DNA from: an uncultured Acetatifactor sp.
GTDB taxonomy: Bacteria > Bacillota > Clostridia > Lachnospirales > Lachnospiraceae
Assembly: GCA_910579755.1 (NCBI GenBank)
Contig: CAJTVB010000008.1
Coordinates: forward strand, 62,001-126,000
Length of the DNA stretch: 64,000 bases
Reading direction: 5' to 3'
A model generated the notes under the pieces. It saw only the letters and a list, made by a program, of their open reading frames with translations, had not been told where the DNA came from and did no database searches. The position numbers and the translations under genes were made by a program. How positions within the stretch are numbered: position 1 is the first letter of the stretch; each line of letters opens with the position of its first letter. Positions 53,913-62,848 of the stretch are shown piece by piece.

Positions 53913-55180
53913 AAAAGATTGGTATTGTCTTAAGATATGAGCTGAAGGAGTATCTGGAAAGTAAGGGCTTCGTGGCCTTTACCATTGTTCTGGCGCTGGT
54001 GGGAGCCGCGCTGCTGTTCCTGCCCCGGTTTATTGACATGTCGGATTTTACGGGAGTGCAGGTTATCGGCGGAAAACAGCAGGGAGACGGCCAGGGAGAA
54101 TCAGGAGAAGCCGGCCAGACCGGGGAAAAGGAGCTTTATCTGTATTATGATCAGGCGGGCGTGGTCCGGGAGGAGCTGCTGGGTCAGATCTTCTACGGAA
54201 CGGACTGGAGGCAGGCGGAGAGCCGGGAGGCTTTGACAGCGGCCGTGGAGGCTCAGGAGGCGGAAGCCGGTTTTGTGGTTACCGGACCTGTGGAGTACGA
54301 GTACTATGTGTTTAACAAGAGCATGTCCGACAGCAACACAGCTATGTTCGATCAGGCCATGAAGCTATTTTACCGGATGGATTATTGTGCAGCAAACAAT
54401 ATAGATCTGAACGAGATTACAGCCATGTACGATGTTCCCATCACTGTCAGCGAGCGGATTCTGAACAAGGATTCCGGCAGCAATTATTGGTATTGCTATT
54501 TCCTGGTGATCATCGTGTTTATGCTCATCATAATGTACGGCCAGATGATTGCCGTAGCTGTTACTAACGAAAAGAGCAACAGAGCGATAGAGGTTCTGGT
54601 CACCAGCACCACGCCCAACAGCCTGCTTTTCGGCAAGGTGATCGCCGGCGCCATCAGCGGTCTGGTTCAGACTGGCCTGGTCATGGGGGCTGTGCTGATC
54701 TCTTATCAGGTGAACCGGGAGCAGTGGGGCGGCATGCTGGATATGTTCCTCCATATTCCAGGAGATGTGCTGCTGAGCTTTGCCTTCTTCGGACTGGGCG
54801 GCTATCTGTTCTATGGATTCCTGTACGGGGCCATGGGAGCGCTGGTCAGCAAGACCGAGGATGTGAGCAAGAGCTCCGGCGGACTTCAGGTGGTGATCAT
54901 GGTAGTTTATTTCTTCTCACTGCTCCAGCTGATGAATATTGACGGACCTGTCATCAAGGTGCTGTCCTTCCTTCCGGTGAGCTCCTACAGCACCATGTTT
55001 GCCCGGATTGCCATGGGAACCGTGGCTCCCTGGGAGGTTGTGGTATCCTTCCTGATCCTGGCGGCATCCATTGTGGGAACCGGTGTGCTGGGCGCCAGGC
55101 TTTACCGGATGGGTACTCTTCGTTATGGCAATCCCATCAAGCTGAGCACGGCGTTGAAGGATTTGAAAAAAAGTGAATAA
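53909..55180 (+). CDS. ABC transporter permease (NatB-like)
   Basis: A 423-residue ABC-2 type permease. An N-terminal helix (about 18-38) leads to a large extracytoplasmic domain (about 40-200) and then five or six helices, including NYWYCYFLVIIVFMLIIMYG and VVYFFSLLQLMNI, with the cytoplasmic TTPNSLLFGKVIAG loop. It forms an exporter with the ATPase encoded immediately upstream. The operon ends in the terminator-like hairpin at 55207. Confidence 0.92.
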   Translation: MKKIGIVLRYELKEYLESKGFVAFTIVLALVGAALLFLPRFIDMSDFTGVQVIGGKQQGDGQGESGEAGQTGEKELYLYYDQAGVVREELLGQIFYGTDWRQAESREALTAAVEAQEAEAGFVVTGPVEYEYYVFNKSMSDSNTAMFDQAMKLFYRMDYCAANNIDLNEITAMYDVPITVSERILNKDSGSNYWYCYFLVIIVFMLIIMYGQMIAVAVTNEKSNRAIEVLVTSTTPNSLLFGKVIAGAISGLVQTGLVMGAVLISYQVNREQWGGMLDMFLHIPGDVLLSFAFFGLGGYLFYGFLYGAMGALVSKTEDVSKSSGGLQVVIMVVYFFSLLQLMNIDGPVIKVLSFLPVSSYSTMFARIAMGTVAPWEVVVSFLILAASIVGTGVLGARLYRMGTLRYGNPIKLSTALKDLKKSE

Positions 55181-55206
55181 GGTAATGTGATATAGACAAA
55201 CACAGG

Positions 55207-55258
55207 GTCCCTCTCTTTGCGTATTCTTTATATATGAAGAGCAAAGAGAGGGACTTTT
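55207..55258 (+). terminator. Perfect 14-bp hairpin ending the ABC operon and covering the next ribosome site
   Basis: GTCCCTCTCTTTGC (55207-55220) and GCAAAGAGAGGGAC (55241-55254) pair perfectly, followed by TTTT. The 3' arm contains GAGAGGG, the ribosome site of the protease gene starting at 55262. It thus can terminate the upstream operon and also hide the start of the next gene. Confidence 0.8.
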
Positions 55259-55261
55259 GAT

Positions 55262-56962
55262 ATGGACTGCCGCACACAGATTCTTTCCAATGATTATTTT
55301 GATGTGATTACGGATTTCTCCCTTCAGGCAGACGTGAAGGAGCCGTGCGCTGCCATCATTGAAAATCAGTTTCGTATATTTTATTATGACAGGAGCATTG
55401 TGGGAAATACCAACGAATATTTTTTTCAATTCAGAAATGTACCCAAGCTGTACGGGCTGATGCAGGAGGGCGGAATGCTTGCGGGAGGCTTTGACCCCAA
55501 CAGTCTCATTGCCAGCGGAATCACACAAATCCAGCGGGAGCCTCTGGCACTTACGGGAAGGGGTGTTATCATTTGCGTTATAGATACAGGAATCGATTAC
55601 ACCAATCCGGCGTTCCGAAATCCAGACGGCACCAGCCGGATCCTGGCCATATGGGATCAGACCATACAGGAGGGAAGTCCTCCAGAGGGCTTTCAGTATG
55701 GAACGGAGTACACGAAAGAGGCGATTGACAGGGCCCTGGAGGCTGAGGATGCTTATTCCGTCGTACCCAGCCGGGATGAGAACGGCCATGGAAGTATGAT
55801 GGCGGGAGTGGCGGCAGGCAGCCGTGTCAGCGGGGGGCTGACCTACCAGGGAGCGGCTCCGGATGCGGATATTGTGGTGGTGAGGCTGAAGGAATGTAAG
55901 CAGTATCTGCGGGATTTTTACATGGTTCCGGAAAAGGTGCCGGCCTATCAGGAAAATGATATTATGCTGGCTGTCCAGTATGCGGACGGGTTTGCCGTAC
56001 CCTTCCAGAAGCCGGTGGTGATTTGTCTCGGGCTGGGTACAAGCTATGGGGATCATGCAGGAACGGCGCCTCTTGCCCGGTATCTGGACCTGGTGGCGGT
56101 AAAGCGCAGCCGGGCGGTGGTACTGCCGGGCGGGAATGAGGGGAATGCCCTCCATCATTATCAGGGAAGGCTGGGAGATCGAAACGGGGACAGTATTTCG
56201 GTGGAGATCAGGGTGGAGGCGGGAAACGACGGATTTATCATGGAATTGTGGGGAAGTATTCCGGATGCCTATACGGTTTCCGTCCGATCTCCGGGGGGTG
56301 AGACCATTCCCCGTATCCGCCTGGGGGTAAGGGAGAGCATTACCTACAGCTTTGTATACGAGCGCACCAGGGTGACCATCGCGGGTACCCTGGCGGACCC
56401 GGTTTCCGGAGAGGAGCTGATTCTGCTTCGGCTGCAGGATCCCACACCGGGGATCTGGACCTTTCAGGTGAGCGCGGTGGGGGATATTCACAACGGAGTG
56501 TTTCATGTGTGGCTTCCCATCTCCCAATTCCTCAGCGCCCCCGCATATTTTCTGGAGCCCTCTCCTTATGTGACCATGACGGATCCTTCTTTTGCCAAAA
56601 ACGCCATCAGCGTTTCCACCTATGACTCCGACAACAACAGCTTTTATATTAATTCCGGGAGAGGATTTTCCAGAACCGGAGACATTAAGCCGGACCTGGC
56701 CGCTCCCGGTGTAAATGTATCCACCATCCGGGGAAAGGCTTCCGGAAGCTCCCTGGCGGCGGCCATTACCGCCGGAGCGGCAGCCCAGTTCCTGCAGTGG
56801 GCCGTGGTGGAAGAGAACAATATTGTGGTGGAGAGCCGGGGAATCAAAAATTATCTGATCCGCGGGGCATCCCGGTCCTTTGACATCTCCTACCCCAGCC
56901 GGGAGTGGGGATATGGCAGGCTGAATATGGTGGGAACTTTTGATGCGCTGATCGGAGTCTGA
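55262..56962 (+). CDS. S8 family subtilase, Csp-like germination protease
   Basis: A 566-residue subtilase. The catalytic triad is intact: Asp108 in ICVIDTGIDYTNP, His176 in NGHGSMMAGVAAG and Ser497 in SGSSLAAA. There is no signal peptide. The insert between His and Ser and the N-terminal region fit CspB/CspA-type proteases, which activate spore cortex hydrolase SleC in Clostridia. No sleC is visible in the window. Its ribosome site is embedded in the upstream hairpin. The role in germination is inferred from family likeness. Confidence 0.85.
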   Translation: MDCRTQILSNDYFDVITDFSLQADVKEPCAAIIENQFRIFYYDRSIVGNTNEYFFQFRNVPKLYGLMQEGGMLAGGFDPNSLIASGITQIQREPLALTGRGVIICVIDTGIDYTNPAFRNPDGTSRILAIWDQTIQEGSPPEGFQYGTEYTKEAIDRALEAEDAYSVVPSRDENGHGSMMAGVAAGSRVSGGLTYQGAAPDADIVVVRLKECKQYLRDFYMVPEKVPAYQENDIMLAVQYADGFAVPFQKPVVICLGLGTSYGDHAGTAPLARYLDLVAVKRSRAVVLPGGNEGNALHHYQGRLGDRNGDSISVEIRVEAGNDGFIMELWGSIPDAYTVSVRSPGGETIPRIRLGVRESITYSFVYERTRVTIAGTLADPVSGEELILLRLQDPTPGIWTFQVSAVGDIHNGVFHVWLPISQFLSAPAYFLEPSPYVTMTDPSFAKNAISVSTYDSDNNSFYINSGRGFSRTGDIKPDLAAPGVNVSTIRGKASGSSLAAAITAGAAAQFLQWAVVEENNIVVESRGIKNYLIRGASRSFDISYPSREWGYGRLNMVGTFDALIGV

Positions 56963-56969
56963 GGGTGGC

Positions 56970-56998
56970 TTGACAAAGAGAACGACTTCTGTTAAGAT
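56970..56998 (+). promoter_or_regulatory. Sigma-A promoter of the SleB-like hydrolase gene
   Basis: TTGACA (56970-56975), a 17-bp spacer and TAAGAT (56993-56998), about 85 bp before the gene. Confidence 0.75.
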
Positions 56999-57082
56999 AT
57001 TTTCTGTAACAAATTTAACAACTTTGTAATAAGTTTATGAAGAAATGGAATAAAATGAATCAGTTGTTTGGAGGTGAGGAAA

Positions 57083-58168
57083 ATGTCAGATAGCAGAAGA
57101 CGATCTGCTGCGGTGCTGGGATGGCTTTTGTCTCTGATTCTGTTTTTACAGGCCGGGACTTCGGTTCAGGCGGAAGGCGGGAATTTTCTGGATGAAATGC
57201 GGGGCGGTGTGGAAAGCCTGCTGAATCCCGGGGATTCCGATACGGTGGAGGTAGCAGCCGCCATGGCGCGGACGCTGAATCTGGATCCGGACTTCATGGC
57301 GGCACAGGAGGAACATGAAAGCCGGCTGGTGATGGCAAATGTAAAAAATGCGCTGAATGTGCGCAGCGACGCCAGTGAAGAAGCCGATAAGGTGGGAAAG
57401 CTCTACAAGGACTGCGGCGGGATTATCCTGGAGCAGCGGGACGGCTGGACGAAGCTTCAGTCCGGCAACATTGTGGGATGGGCTTCCAATGAGTATCTGC
57501 TGTTCGGAGAGGAGGCGCTGACGCTTGCCAACGAGGTGGGGAAGATGATCGGAACCATTGACACAGAGATGCTTCGGGTCAGGAAGGCGCCCAGCACGGA
57601 TGCGGAGATCTACGGCCTGCTTCCGAAAGGGGAGATTGTGGAGGTCTTAAGCGAGAGCGAGGACGGATGGGCCTGCATCGACTACGACGGTGCGGACGGG
57701 TATGTGTCTTCGGATTGTATTGTGATCGATTTCCTCATTGATAACGGTGAGACCATGGATGAGATCAAGGCCAGGGAAGAGGCCGAGAAGGAAGCGAAGC
57801 GCCACGTGAACTACGGCGAATATACCACCGATGCGGATACGACACTGCTGTTGGCAGCATTGATTCAGTGCGAGGCCGGCGGAGAGAGCTACGAGGGCCA
57901 GGTGGCCGTGGGAGCGGTAGTCATGAACCGTGTCAGAAGCGCCGCATATCCCGACAGTATTCACGGTGTTATCTATGCTTCGGGGCAGTTTACACCGGCT
58001 ATGACCGGTAAGCTGAACAGGGTATATGAATCCGGAAGGATTTACGAAAGCTGTATCAGGGCGGCGGAGGAAGCTTTGTCCGGCGTGTCCAACGTAGGAG
58101 GATTGACACACTTCAGGAGAAACAACGGGCGCGAAGGCCTGGTGATCGGAAACCATGTATTCTATTGA
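57083..58168 (+). CDS. SleB-like cell wall hydrolase with two SH3 domains
   Basis: A 361-residue exported protein. A signal peptide (about 1-35) precedes two bacterial SH3 domains (NALNVRSDASEEADKVG and MLRVRKAPSTDAEIYG), a charged helical linker and a C-terminal Hydrolase_2/SleB domain (LLLAALIQCEAGGESYEGQ, VAVGAVVMNRVRS, THFRRNNG). The Glu in IQCEAGGES is the likely catalytic acid of this lytic-transglycosylase-type fold. The vegetative-type promoter suggests cell-wall turnover rather than, or in addition to, spore cortex lysis. A very strong terminator follows. Confidence 0.92.
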   Translation: MSDSRRRSAAVLGWLLSLILFLQAGTSVQAEGGNFLDEMRGGVESLLNPGDSDTVEVAAAMARTLNLDPDFMAAQEEHESRLVMANVKNALNVRSDASEEADKVGKLYKDCGGIILEQRDGWTKLQSGNIVGWASNEYLLFGEEALTLANEVGKMIGTIDTEMLRVRKAPSTDAEIYGLLPKGEIVEVLSESEDGWACIDYDGADGYVSSDCIVIDFLIDNGETMDEIKAREEAEKEAKRHVNYGEYTTDADTTLLLAALIQCEAGGESYEGQVAVGAVVMNRVRSAAYPDSIHGVIYASGQFTPAMTGKLNRVYESGRIYESCIRAAEEALSGVSNVGGLTHFRRNNGREGLVIGNHVFY

Positions 58169-58214
58169 TGCATTTTCTTACTTTGAAATGTTATGGCTGT
58201 AAGCAGTCTCCAGA

Positions 58215-58251
58215 GCGGCAGTGTCCGGATCAAACCGGCACTGCCGCTTTT
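58215..58251 (+). terminator. Very strong intrinsic terminator after the SleB-like gene
   Basis: GCGGCAGTGTCCGG and CCGGCACTGCCGC pair with a single bulged base and an ATCAAA loop, followed by TTTTG. Confidence 0.9.
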
Positions 58252-58357
58252 GGGTATGGTTCAAAATTCAAGGATCATTGCCGCGATAGAGGTGGTTGTT
58301 GTGGAGAAGACAGCAACTGAACTGTTACAGCGGGCAGCAACTTATACACGAAATGGA

Positions 58358-58386
58358 TTGCCGAAAAGGCAGATTTGGTGTATACT
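58358..58386 (+). promoter_or_regulatory. Sigma-A-like promoter of the nfeD operon
   Basis: TTGCCG (58358-58363), a 17-bp spacer and TATACT (58381-58386), 90 bp before the nfeD start. Confidence 0.65.
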
Positions 58387-58475
58387 GAATATCAAAAGCA
58401 GATGTTCTTTCCGGAATCAATTGATTCAGCCAATAGGTTGGGGCGTGGAAGGAAAGTGCGGAAGGAAGTGACAGG

Positions 58476-59075
58476 ATGAATGAAATGATGATTTTCTGGC
58501 TGGCTCTGTTGATTGTGGCTATTGTGGCGGAGCTTCTGACCATGGGACTGACGACGATATGGTTTGCGGGAGGCGCTTTGGTGGCGATTCTGGCGACGGC
58601 GCTGCGCGCCCCTGTATTTATTCAGATCATTCTCTTTTTCCTGGTTTCACTGATGCTTTTGTTTTTTACCAGACCGGTTGCGGTAAAGTATTTCAACAAG
58701 GATCGGGTAAAGACAAATGTGGAAAGCATGGTGGGACGTCAGGCTGTGGTGATCAGCGAGATCGATAATCTTCAGGGAATCGGACAGGTGGCGGTGAGCG
58801 GCCAGGAATGGAGTGCCAGAAGCTGCGACGATAAGGTGCGGATTCCGGTGGGGGCAGTGGTAAACGTGATGGCCATCAACGGAGTAAAGCTCATTGTCAG
58901 GCCCGACGAGCAGATGAAAAAATTTGAGTCCGGGGAAAGCGAACAGATTCCTGAGCCTATGAGCGTGTCCCAGATAGAGGAATTGGAGGCAGAGGAGATG
59001 CTGTCGGAAGGCCGTCTGGAGAGCAGTGAAGAAGACCGGGAAAAGAGCCATGAAAATGGAAATCCAGAGCAGTGA
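58476..59075 (+). CDS. NfeD family membrane protein
   Basis: A 199-residue short NfeD. Two to three N-terminal helices (about 4-70) are followed by the soluble OB-fold (GRQAVVISEIDNLQGIGQVAV, VNVMAINGVKLIVRP) and an acidic, disordered tail. Short NfeD proteins partner with SPFH proteins in membrane microdomains, and an SPFH gene is immediately downstream (67 bp). The ATG follows AAGGAAGTGACAGG. Confidence 0.9.
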   Translation: MNEMMIFWLALLIVAIVAELLTMGLTTIWFAGGALVAILATALRAPVFIQIILFFLVSLMLLFFTRPVAVKYFNKDRVKTNVESMVGRQAVVISEIDNLQGIGQVAVSGQEWSARSCDDKVRIPVGAVVNVMAINGVKLIVRPDEQMKKFESGESEQIPEPMSVSQIEELEAEEMLSEGRLESSEEDREKSHENGNPEQ

Positions 59076-59142
59076 AAGGGAACTGTTCTGAATTCATAAA
59101 AAAACGGCGCCGATGGGGATTCGGCGCAGAAAGAGGTAAAAT

Positions 59143-60066
59143 ATGTTTCCTTTATACTTACTGATCACACTGATCGTGCTGCTGCTGATTATAGTGGTCT
59201 CCTGTTTGAAGATCGTTCCTCAGGCGCAGGCCTATGTTATCGAGCGTCTGGGCGCATACCAGGGCACCTGGTCGGTAGGCTTCCATGTAAAGGTGCCTTT
59301 CCTGGATAAGGTGGCCAGAAGGGTGAACCTGAAGGAGCAGGTGGCGGATTTCCCGCCTCAGCCCGTTATCACAAAGGATAACGTAACCATGAGAATCGAT
59401 ACGGTGGTATTTTATCAGATCACGGATCCCAAGCTGTTTACCTACGGCGTGGAGAATCCCATGATGGCTATCGAGAATCTGACGGCCACCACGCTTCGTA
59501 ATATTATCGGTGATCTGGAGCTGGATCAGACCCTCACCAGCCGCGAGACTATCAACACCAAGATGCGCGCCGCCCTTGACATTGCCACCGACCCCTGGGG
59601 TATTAAGGTAAACCGCGTGGAACTGAAAAATATTATTCCTCCTGCCGAGATCCAGAACGCCATGGAGAAGCAGATGAAGGCGGAGCGTGAGAGACGTGAA
59701 GCCGTAACCCGTGCGGAAGGTGAAAAGAAGGCCAAGATCCTGGAGGCGGAAGGAGCCAAGGAATCCGCGATTCTTCGCGCGGAGGCCGATAAGCAGTCCG
59801 CGATTCTCCGTGCAGAGGCCGAGAAGGAAAAGATGATCCGTGAGGCGGAAGGTGAGGCGGAAGCCATCCTGAAGGTTCAGCAGGCTAATGCAGACGGCAT
59901 CAGGATGCTGAAGGATGCCTGCGCCGACGAGGCCGTGTTGAAGATCAAGAGTCTGGAGGCCTTTGAAAAGGTTGCCGACGGCAAGGCCACCACGATCCTT
60001 CTTCCCGCAGAGCTGCAGGGTATTGCAAGCCTTGCTGCCGCATGGAAGGAAAGCGCGGCGAAATAG
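59143..60066 (+). CDS. SPFH/Band 7 domain protein (stomatin/QmcA-like)
   Basis: A 307-residue membrane-anchored scaffold. An N-terminal helix (about 3-22) precedes the SPFH domain (KIVPQAQAYVIERLGAYQGTW, VTMRIDTVVFYQITDP) and a long Ala/Glu/Lys coiled coil with repeated RAEADKQSAIL and RAEAEKEKMI units, ending in a hydrophobic tail. It partners with NfeD in membrane microdomain organisation or protease regulation. AAAGAGG precedes the ATG. Confidence 0.95.
   Translation: MFPLYLLITLIVLLLIIVVSCLKIVPQAQAYVIERLGAYQGTWSVGFHVKVPFLDKVARRVNLKEQVADFPPQPVITKDNVTMRIDTVVFYQITDPKLFTYGVENPMMAIENLTATTLRNIIGDLELDQTLTSRETINTKMRAALDIATDPWGIKVNRVELKNIIPPAEIQNAMEKQMKAERERREAVTRAEGEKKAKILEAEGAKESAILRAEADKQSAILRAEAEKEKMIREAEGEAEAILKVQQANADGIRMLKDACADEAVLKIKSLEAFEKVADGKATTILLPAELQGIASLAAAWKESAAK
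59750..59860 (+). repeat. Near-tandem coding repeats of the SPFH coiled coil
   Basis: The DNA encoding KESAILRAEADKQSAILRAE repeats itself with small changes over about 30-bp units, giving the Ala/Glu coiled coil. Similar repeats are common in this family and are not evidence of transfer. Confidence 0.5.
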
Positions 60067-60134
60067 CCGTTATATCAGCTGTAGATGAATATCTGCTGAA
60101 AGCGGACAGGATCGTCTGGCAATTTGAAACTGCG

Positions 60135-60184
60135 GGGCTGTTGTGCCGGTGGCCGGAGGGCCATGGTGTAACAGCCCTGTCTTT
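60135..60184 (+). terminator. Terminator-like hairpin between the SPFH and argF genes
   Basis: GGGCTGTT (60135-60142) and AACAGCCC (60170-60177) pair perfectly with an inner GGCC/GGCC stem, followed by a T-containing tail (TGTCTTTT). It probably separates the microdomain genes from argF. Confidence 0.6.
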
Positions 60185-60286
60185 TGCTGTTAAAGGAAAA
60201 GTCTGCCCGTGGGCGCAGGTGGTCAGAGAAGGTCAGGCACCTGCAGGTATTTGCGGAGAGTGATGATGAAATCAGAGAGGAATGTT

Positions 60287-61294
60287 ATGGATTTGAAGGT
60301 GAATTTAAAAGGCCGGGATTTTCTGAAGCTGCTGGATTTTACACAGGAGGAGGTCCTTTTTTTGCTGGATCTGGCGGCGGAGCTGAAGGATAAAAAGAAA
60401 AAGGGAATTCTTGTAGATATGCTGCGGGGGAAAAATGTGGCGCTGATTTTTGAAAAGACAAGTACCCGTACCAGGTGTGCTTTTGAAACGGCGGCCCATG
60501 ACCTGGGGCTGGGAACCACTTATCTGGATCCTTCGGGATCTCAGATCGGCAAAAAGGAGAGCATCGCGGACACGGCCAGAGTGCTTTCGGGAATGTTTGA
60601 GGGAATCGAATACCGGGGCTTCGGGCAGAATATTGTGGAGGAGTTGGCGGAATATGCCAGCGTACCTGTGTGGAACGGACTCACCAATGAATTTCATCCC
60701 ACCCAGATGCTGGCGGATCTTTTGACCATTCGGGAGCATTTTGGACGATTGCAGGGAATCCGGCTGACCTATATGGGGGACGCCAGATACAACATGGGAA
60801 ATTCCCTGATGGCGGCCTGTGCTCTGATGGGCATGCATTTTACAGCCTGTTCCACTCCGAAATATTATCCGGCGGCGGATCTTGTGAAAAAGTGCAGGGA
60901 GCTGGCGGCGGCCTCGGGGGGCAGCATTACCCTGACGGAGAATGTGGAGCAGGGCGCCCGGGGGGCGGATGTGATCTATACCGATGTGTGGGTTTCAATG
61001 GGGGAGCCGGAACAGGTTTGGGAGGAGCGGATCAGGGAGCTCACACCCTACCAGGTGAACCGTAAGGTGATGGAGTATGCAGGAGATAATGCGGTTTTCA
61101 TGCATTGCCTGCCGGCTTTTCATGATTTAAAGACCACTACCGGCGCACAGATGGGACAGAGGTTCGGTATTACCGAGATGGAAGTGACGGATGAGGTGTT
61201 CGAGTCTGAAAAGTCACTGGTATTTCAGGAGGCGGAGAACCGCATGCATACCATAAAAGCCGTGATGGCGGCCACGCTGGGCTGGACTGAATAA
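60287..61294 (+). CDS. argF: Ornithine carbamoyltransferase
   Basis: Transfers the carbamoyl group from carbamoyl phosphate to ornithine, giving citrulline. The 335-residue protein contains STRTR at 59-63, FHPTQ in the middle and HCLPA at 273-277, the substrate-binding motifs of the family. Start ATG 60287 has AGAGAGGA upstream; earlier in-frame ATGs lack spacing. With no arginine-deiminase genes adjacent it could be anabolic (ArgF) or catabolic (ArcB); I use argF provisionally. Confidence 0.94.
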   Translation: MDLKVNLKGRDFLKLLDFTQEEVLFLLDLAAELKDKKKKGILVDMLRGKNVALIFEKTSTRTRCAFETAAHDLGLGTTYLDPSGSQIGKKESIADTARVLSGMFEGIEYRGFGQNIVEELAEYASVPVWNGLTNEFHPTQMLADLLTIREHFGRLQGIRLTYMGDARYNMGNSLMAACALMGMHFTACSTPKYYPAADLVKKCRELAAASGGSITLTENVEQGARGADVIYTDVWVSMGEPEQVWEERIRELTPYQVNRKVMEYAGDNAVFMHCLPAFHDLKTTTGAQMGQRFGITEMEVTDEVFESEKSLVFQEAENRMHTIKAVMAATLGWTE

Positions 61295-61395
61295 CAAGGA
61301 AGCTTGCCCTGCGGGGCAGGATGCATCAGGTTTGGAACAGATACCTGTCAATGTGGTATTATAAGGAAGGCTGAAGTGCACATGGGGGTGTAAAG

Positions 61396-62376
61396 GTGAA
61401 GGCTGAGATATTGGCGCTTCTGCGGGAGCGGGGAGATTATGTATCGGGTCAGGAACTGTGCGAGCGGTTTGGCGTATCCCGCACGGCTGTTTGGAAAGCG
61501 GTGAACCAGCTGAAAAAGGAAGGGTACCGCATCGAAGCTGTGAACAACCGGGGGTATTTTCTGGCGAAAGAGGAAGAGGTTTACGGGAAAAACGAGCTGG
61601 AAAGCCGCATGAATACCCGGTGGGCCGGAAGGCCCGTGTCCTTTTATGAGTCGCTGGGCTCCACAAACCTTCAGGCCAAGCTGGACGCGGAGAACGGCGC
61701 GGCCCAGGGGGCGCTGGTGGTGGCGGATATGCAGACTGCCGGACGGGGCAGGAGAGGGAAATCCTGGTGCAGCCCTGCGGGCAAAAATATCTATTTTACC
61801 TTGATTTTGAAGCCGGAGCTGGCACCGGACAAGGCCTCCATGCTGACCCTGGTTATGGGACTGGCAGTGGCGGAGGGTATCCGCCGCACCTGCGGTGCGG
61901 ATGCCATGATTAAGTGGCCCAACGATATTGTTATAGACGGCAGAAAGGTCTGCGGGATGCTGACGGAAATGAGCGTGGAGAGAGAGTTCATCCATTATGT
62001 GGTCATCGGAGTGGGCATCAATGTGAGGGCCCAGGAATTTGCGCCGGAAATTGCTTCCATGGCGGCATGTCTCCAGGAGGTCTGCGGGAAACGGGTGTCC
62101 AGGGCGGAGCTGGCAGCATGTATAATGGAAGAATTTGAAAAATACTATGACATCTTTCTGGAAACGGAGGAGCTTACAGGTCTGCTGGAGCGGTATAATG
62201 AATTGCTGATAAACCGCGACAGGCAGGTGCGGGTTCTGGATCCGGCCGGGGAATTTCAGGGAATTTCCCGGGGAATCGATTCCCGGGGAGAGCTTTTGGT
62301 GGAGCGGGAGGATGGCAGTGTGGAAAGGGTATATGCCGGAGAGGTGTCCGTGAGAGGAATTTATGGCTATACCTGA
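61396..62376 (+). CDS. birA: Bifunctional biotin operon repressor / biotin-protein ligase
   Basis: A 326-residue protein. The N-terminal winged HTH (LRERGDYVSGQELCERFGVS, TAVWKAVNQLKKEGY) binds the biotin operator, and the central ligase domain has GRGRRGKSWCSPAGKNIYFT and KWPNDIVIDGRKVCGML, followed by a C-terminal SH3-like domain. It makes biotinyl-AMP and attaches biotin to carboxylases. GTG start 61396 follows GGGGGTG. No bio operon is adjacent. Confidence 0.97.
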   Translation: MKAEILALLRERGDYVSGQELCERFGVSRTAVWKAVNQLKKEGYRIEAVNNRGYFLAKEEEVYGKNELESRMNTRWAGRPVSFYESLGSTNLQAKLDAENGAAQGALVVADMQTAGRGRRGKSWCSPAGKNIYFTLILKPELAPDKASMLTLVMGLAVAEGIRRTCGADAMIKWPNDIVIDGRKVCGMLTEMSVEREFIHYVVIGVGINVRAQEFAPEIASMAACLQEVCGKRVSRAELAACIMEEFEKYYDIFLETEELTGLLERYNELLINRDRQVRVLDPAGEFQGISRGIDSRGELLVEREDGSVERVYAGEVSVRGIYGYT

Positions 62377-62497
62377 GGTGCTTTGCAGGAGCTTATCCGG
62401 CCTATCGTCAGCTGCCTGGCGGCATGGGGAGGCTTACCTGGCGTTATCGGAGGATCTGTGCAACGGGCGGATAAGGGAGCGGAACAGGAGATTATCT

Positions 62498-62848
62498 ATG
62501 GAAGGAAACGAAGGAAACAGAACCGTGCTCTGCGGAGCCAGCGCTTACGAAATGAAATATTATTTTAACCAACAGTTCAGCCAGATTCCGGAGTCAATCC
62601 AGAGTGAGCTGCATATTCTCTGCGTGCTCTTTACCGAAGAGGTGGGAGGAGTATTTACCATTTCCTTTGAGGAGGACGGGAATATTCTGTTGGAGACCGA
62701 TGCGGACGAGGATGACATATATTATGATGAGATCAGCAGCGGACTGATGGTTTCGGAGGTCCGCAGGCGCCGGCAGGAGCTGTTTGAATCCCTTAGTCTG
62801 TACTACAGAGTATTTGTGCTGAAGGAGACATTGGAGGAACTGGAATGA
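62498..62848 (+). CDS. DUF6145-like hypothetical protein
   Basis: A 116-residue acidic protein with a beta-rich middle (IQSELHILCVLFTEEVGGVF, FTISFEEDGNILLETDADED) and a C-terminal helix (RRRRQELFESLSLYYRVFVL). It resembles a family I remember as DUF6145, found in Lachnospiraceae next to coaX; the name is from memory. ATG 62498 has ACAGGAG upstream. Its end overlaps coaX by 4 bp, indicating coupling. Confidence 0.75.
   Translation: MEGNEGNRTVLCGASAYEMKYYFNQQFSQIPESIQSELHILCVLFTEEVGGVFTISFEEDGNILLETDADEDDIYYDEISSGLMVSEVRRRRQELFESLSLYYRVFVLKETLEELE

Noticed and set aside
54917..56527. 536-codon minus-strand frame opposite the subtilase
   Set aside because: The plus strand carries an intact S8 catalytic triad; the minus frame is its shadow.
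58193..58471. 92-codon plus frame between the SleB-like and nfeD genes
   Set aside because: It runs through a strong terminator and the nfeD promoter and has no family resemblance, so it is intergenic.
60042..60263. 73-codon plus frame between the SPFH and argF genes
   Set aside because: It overlaps the end of the SPFH gene and a terminator hairpin; no ribosome site.
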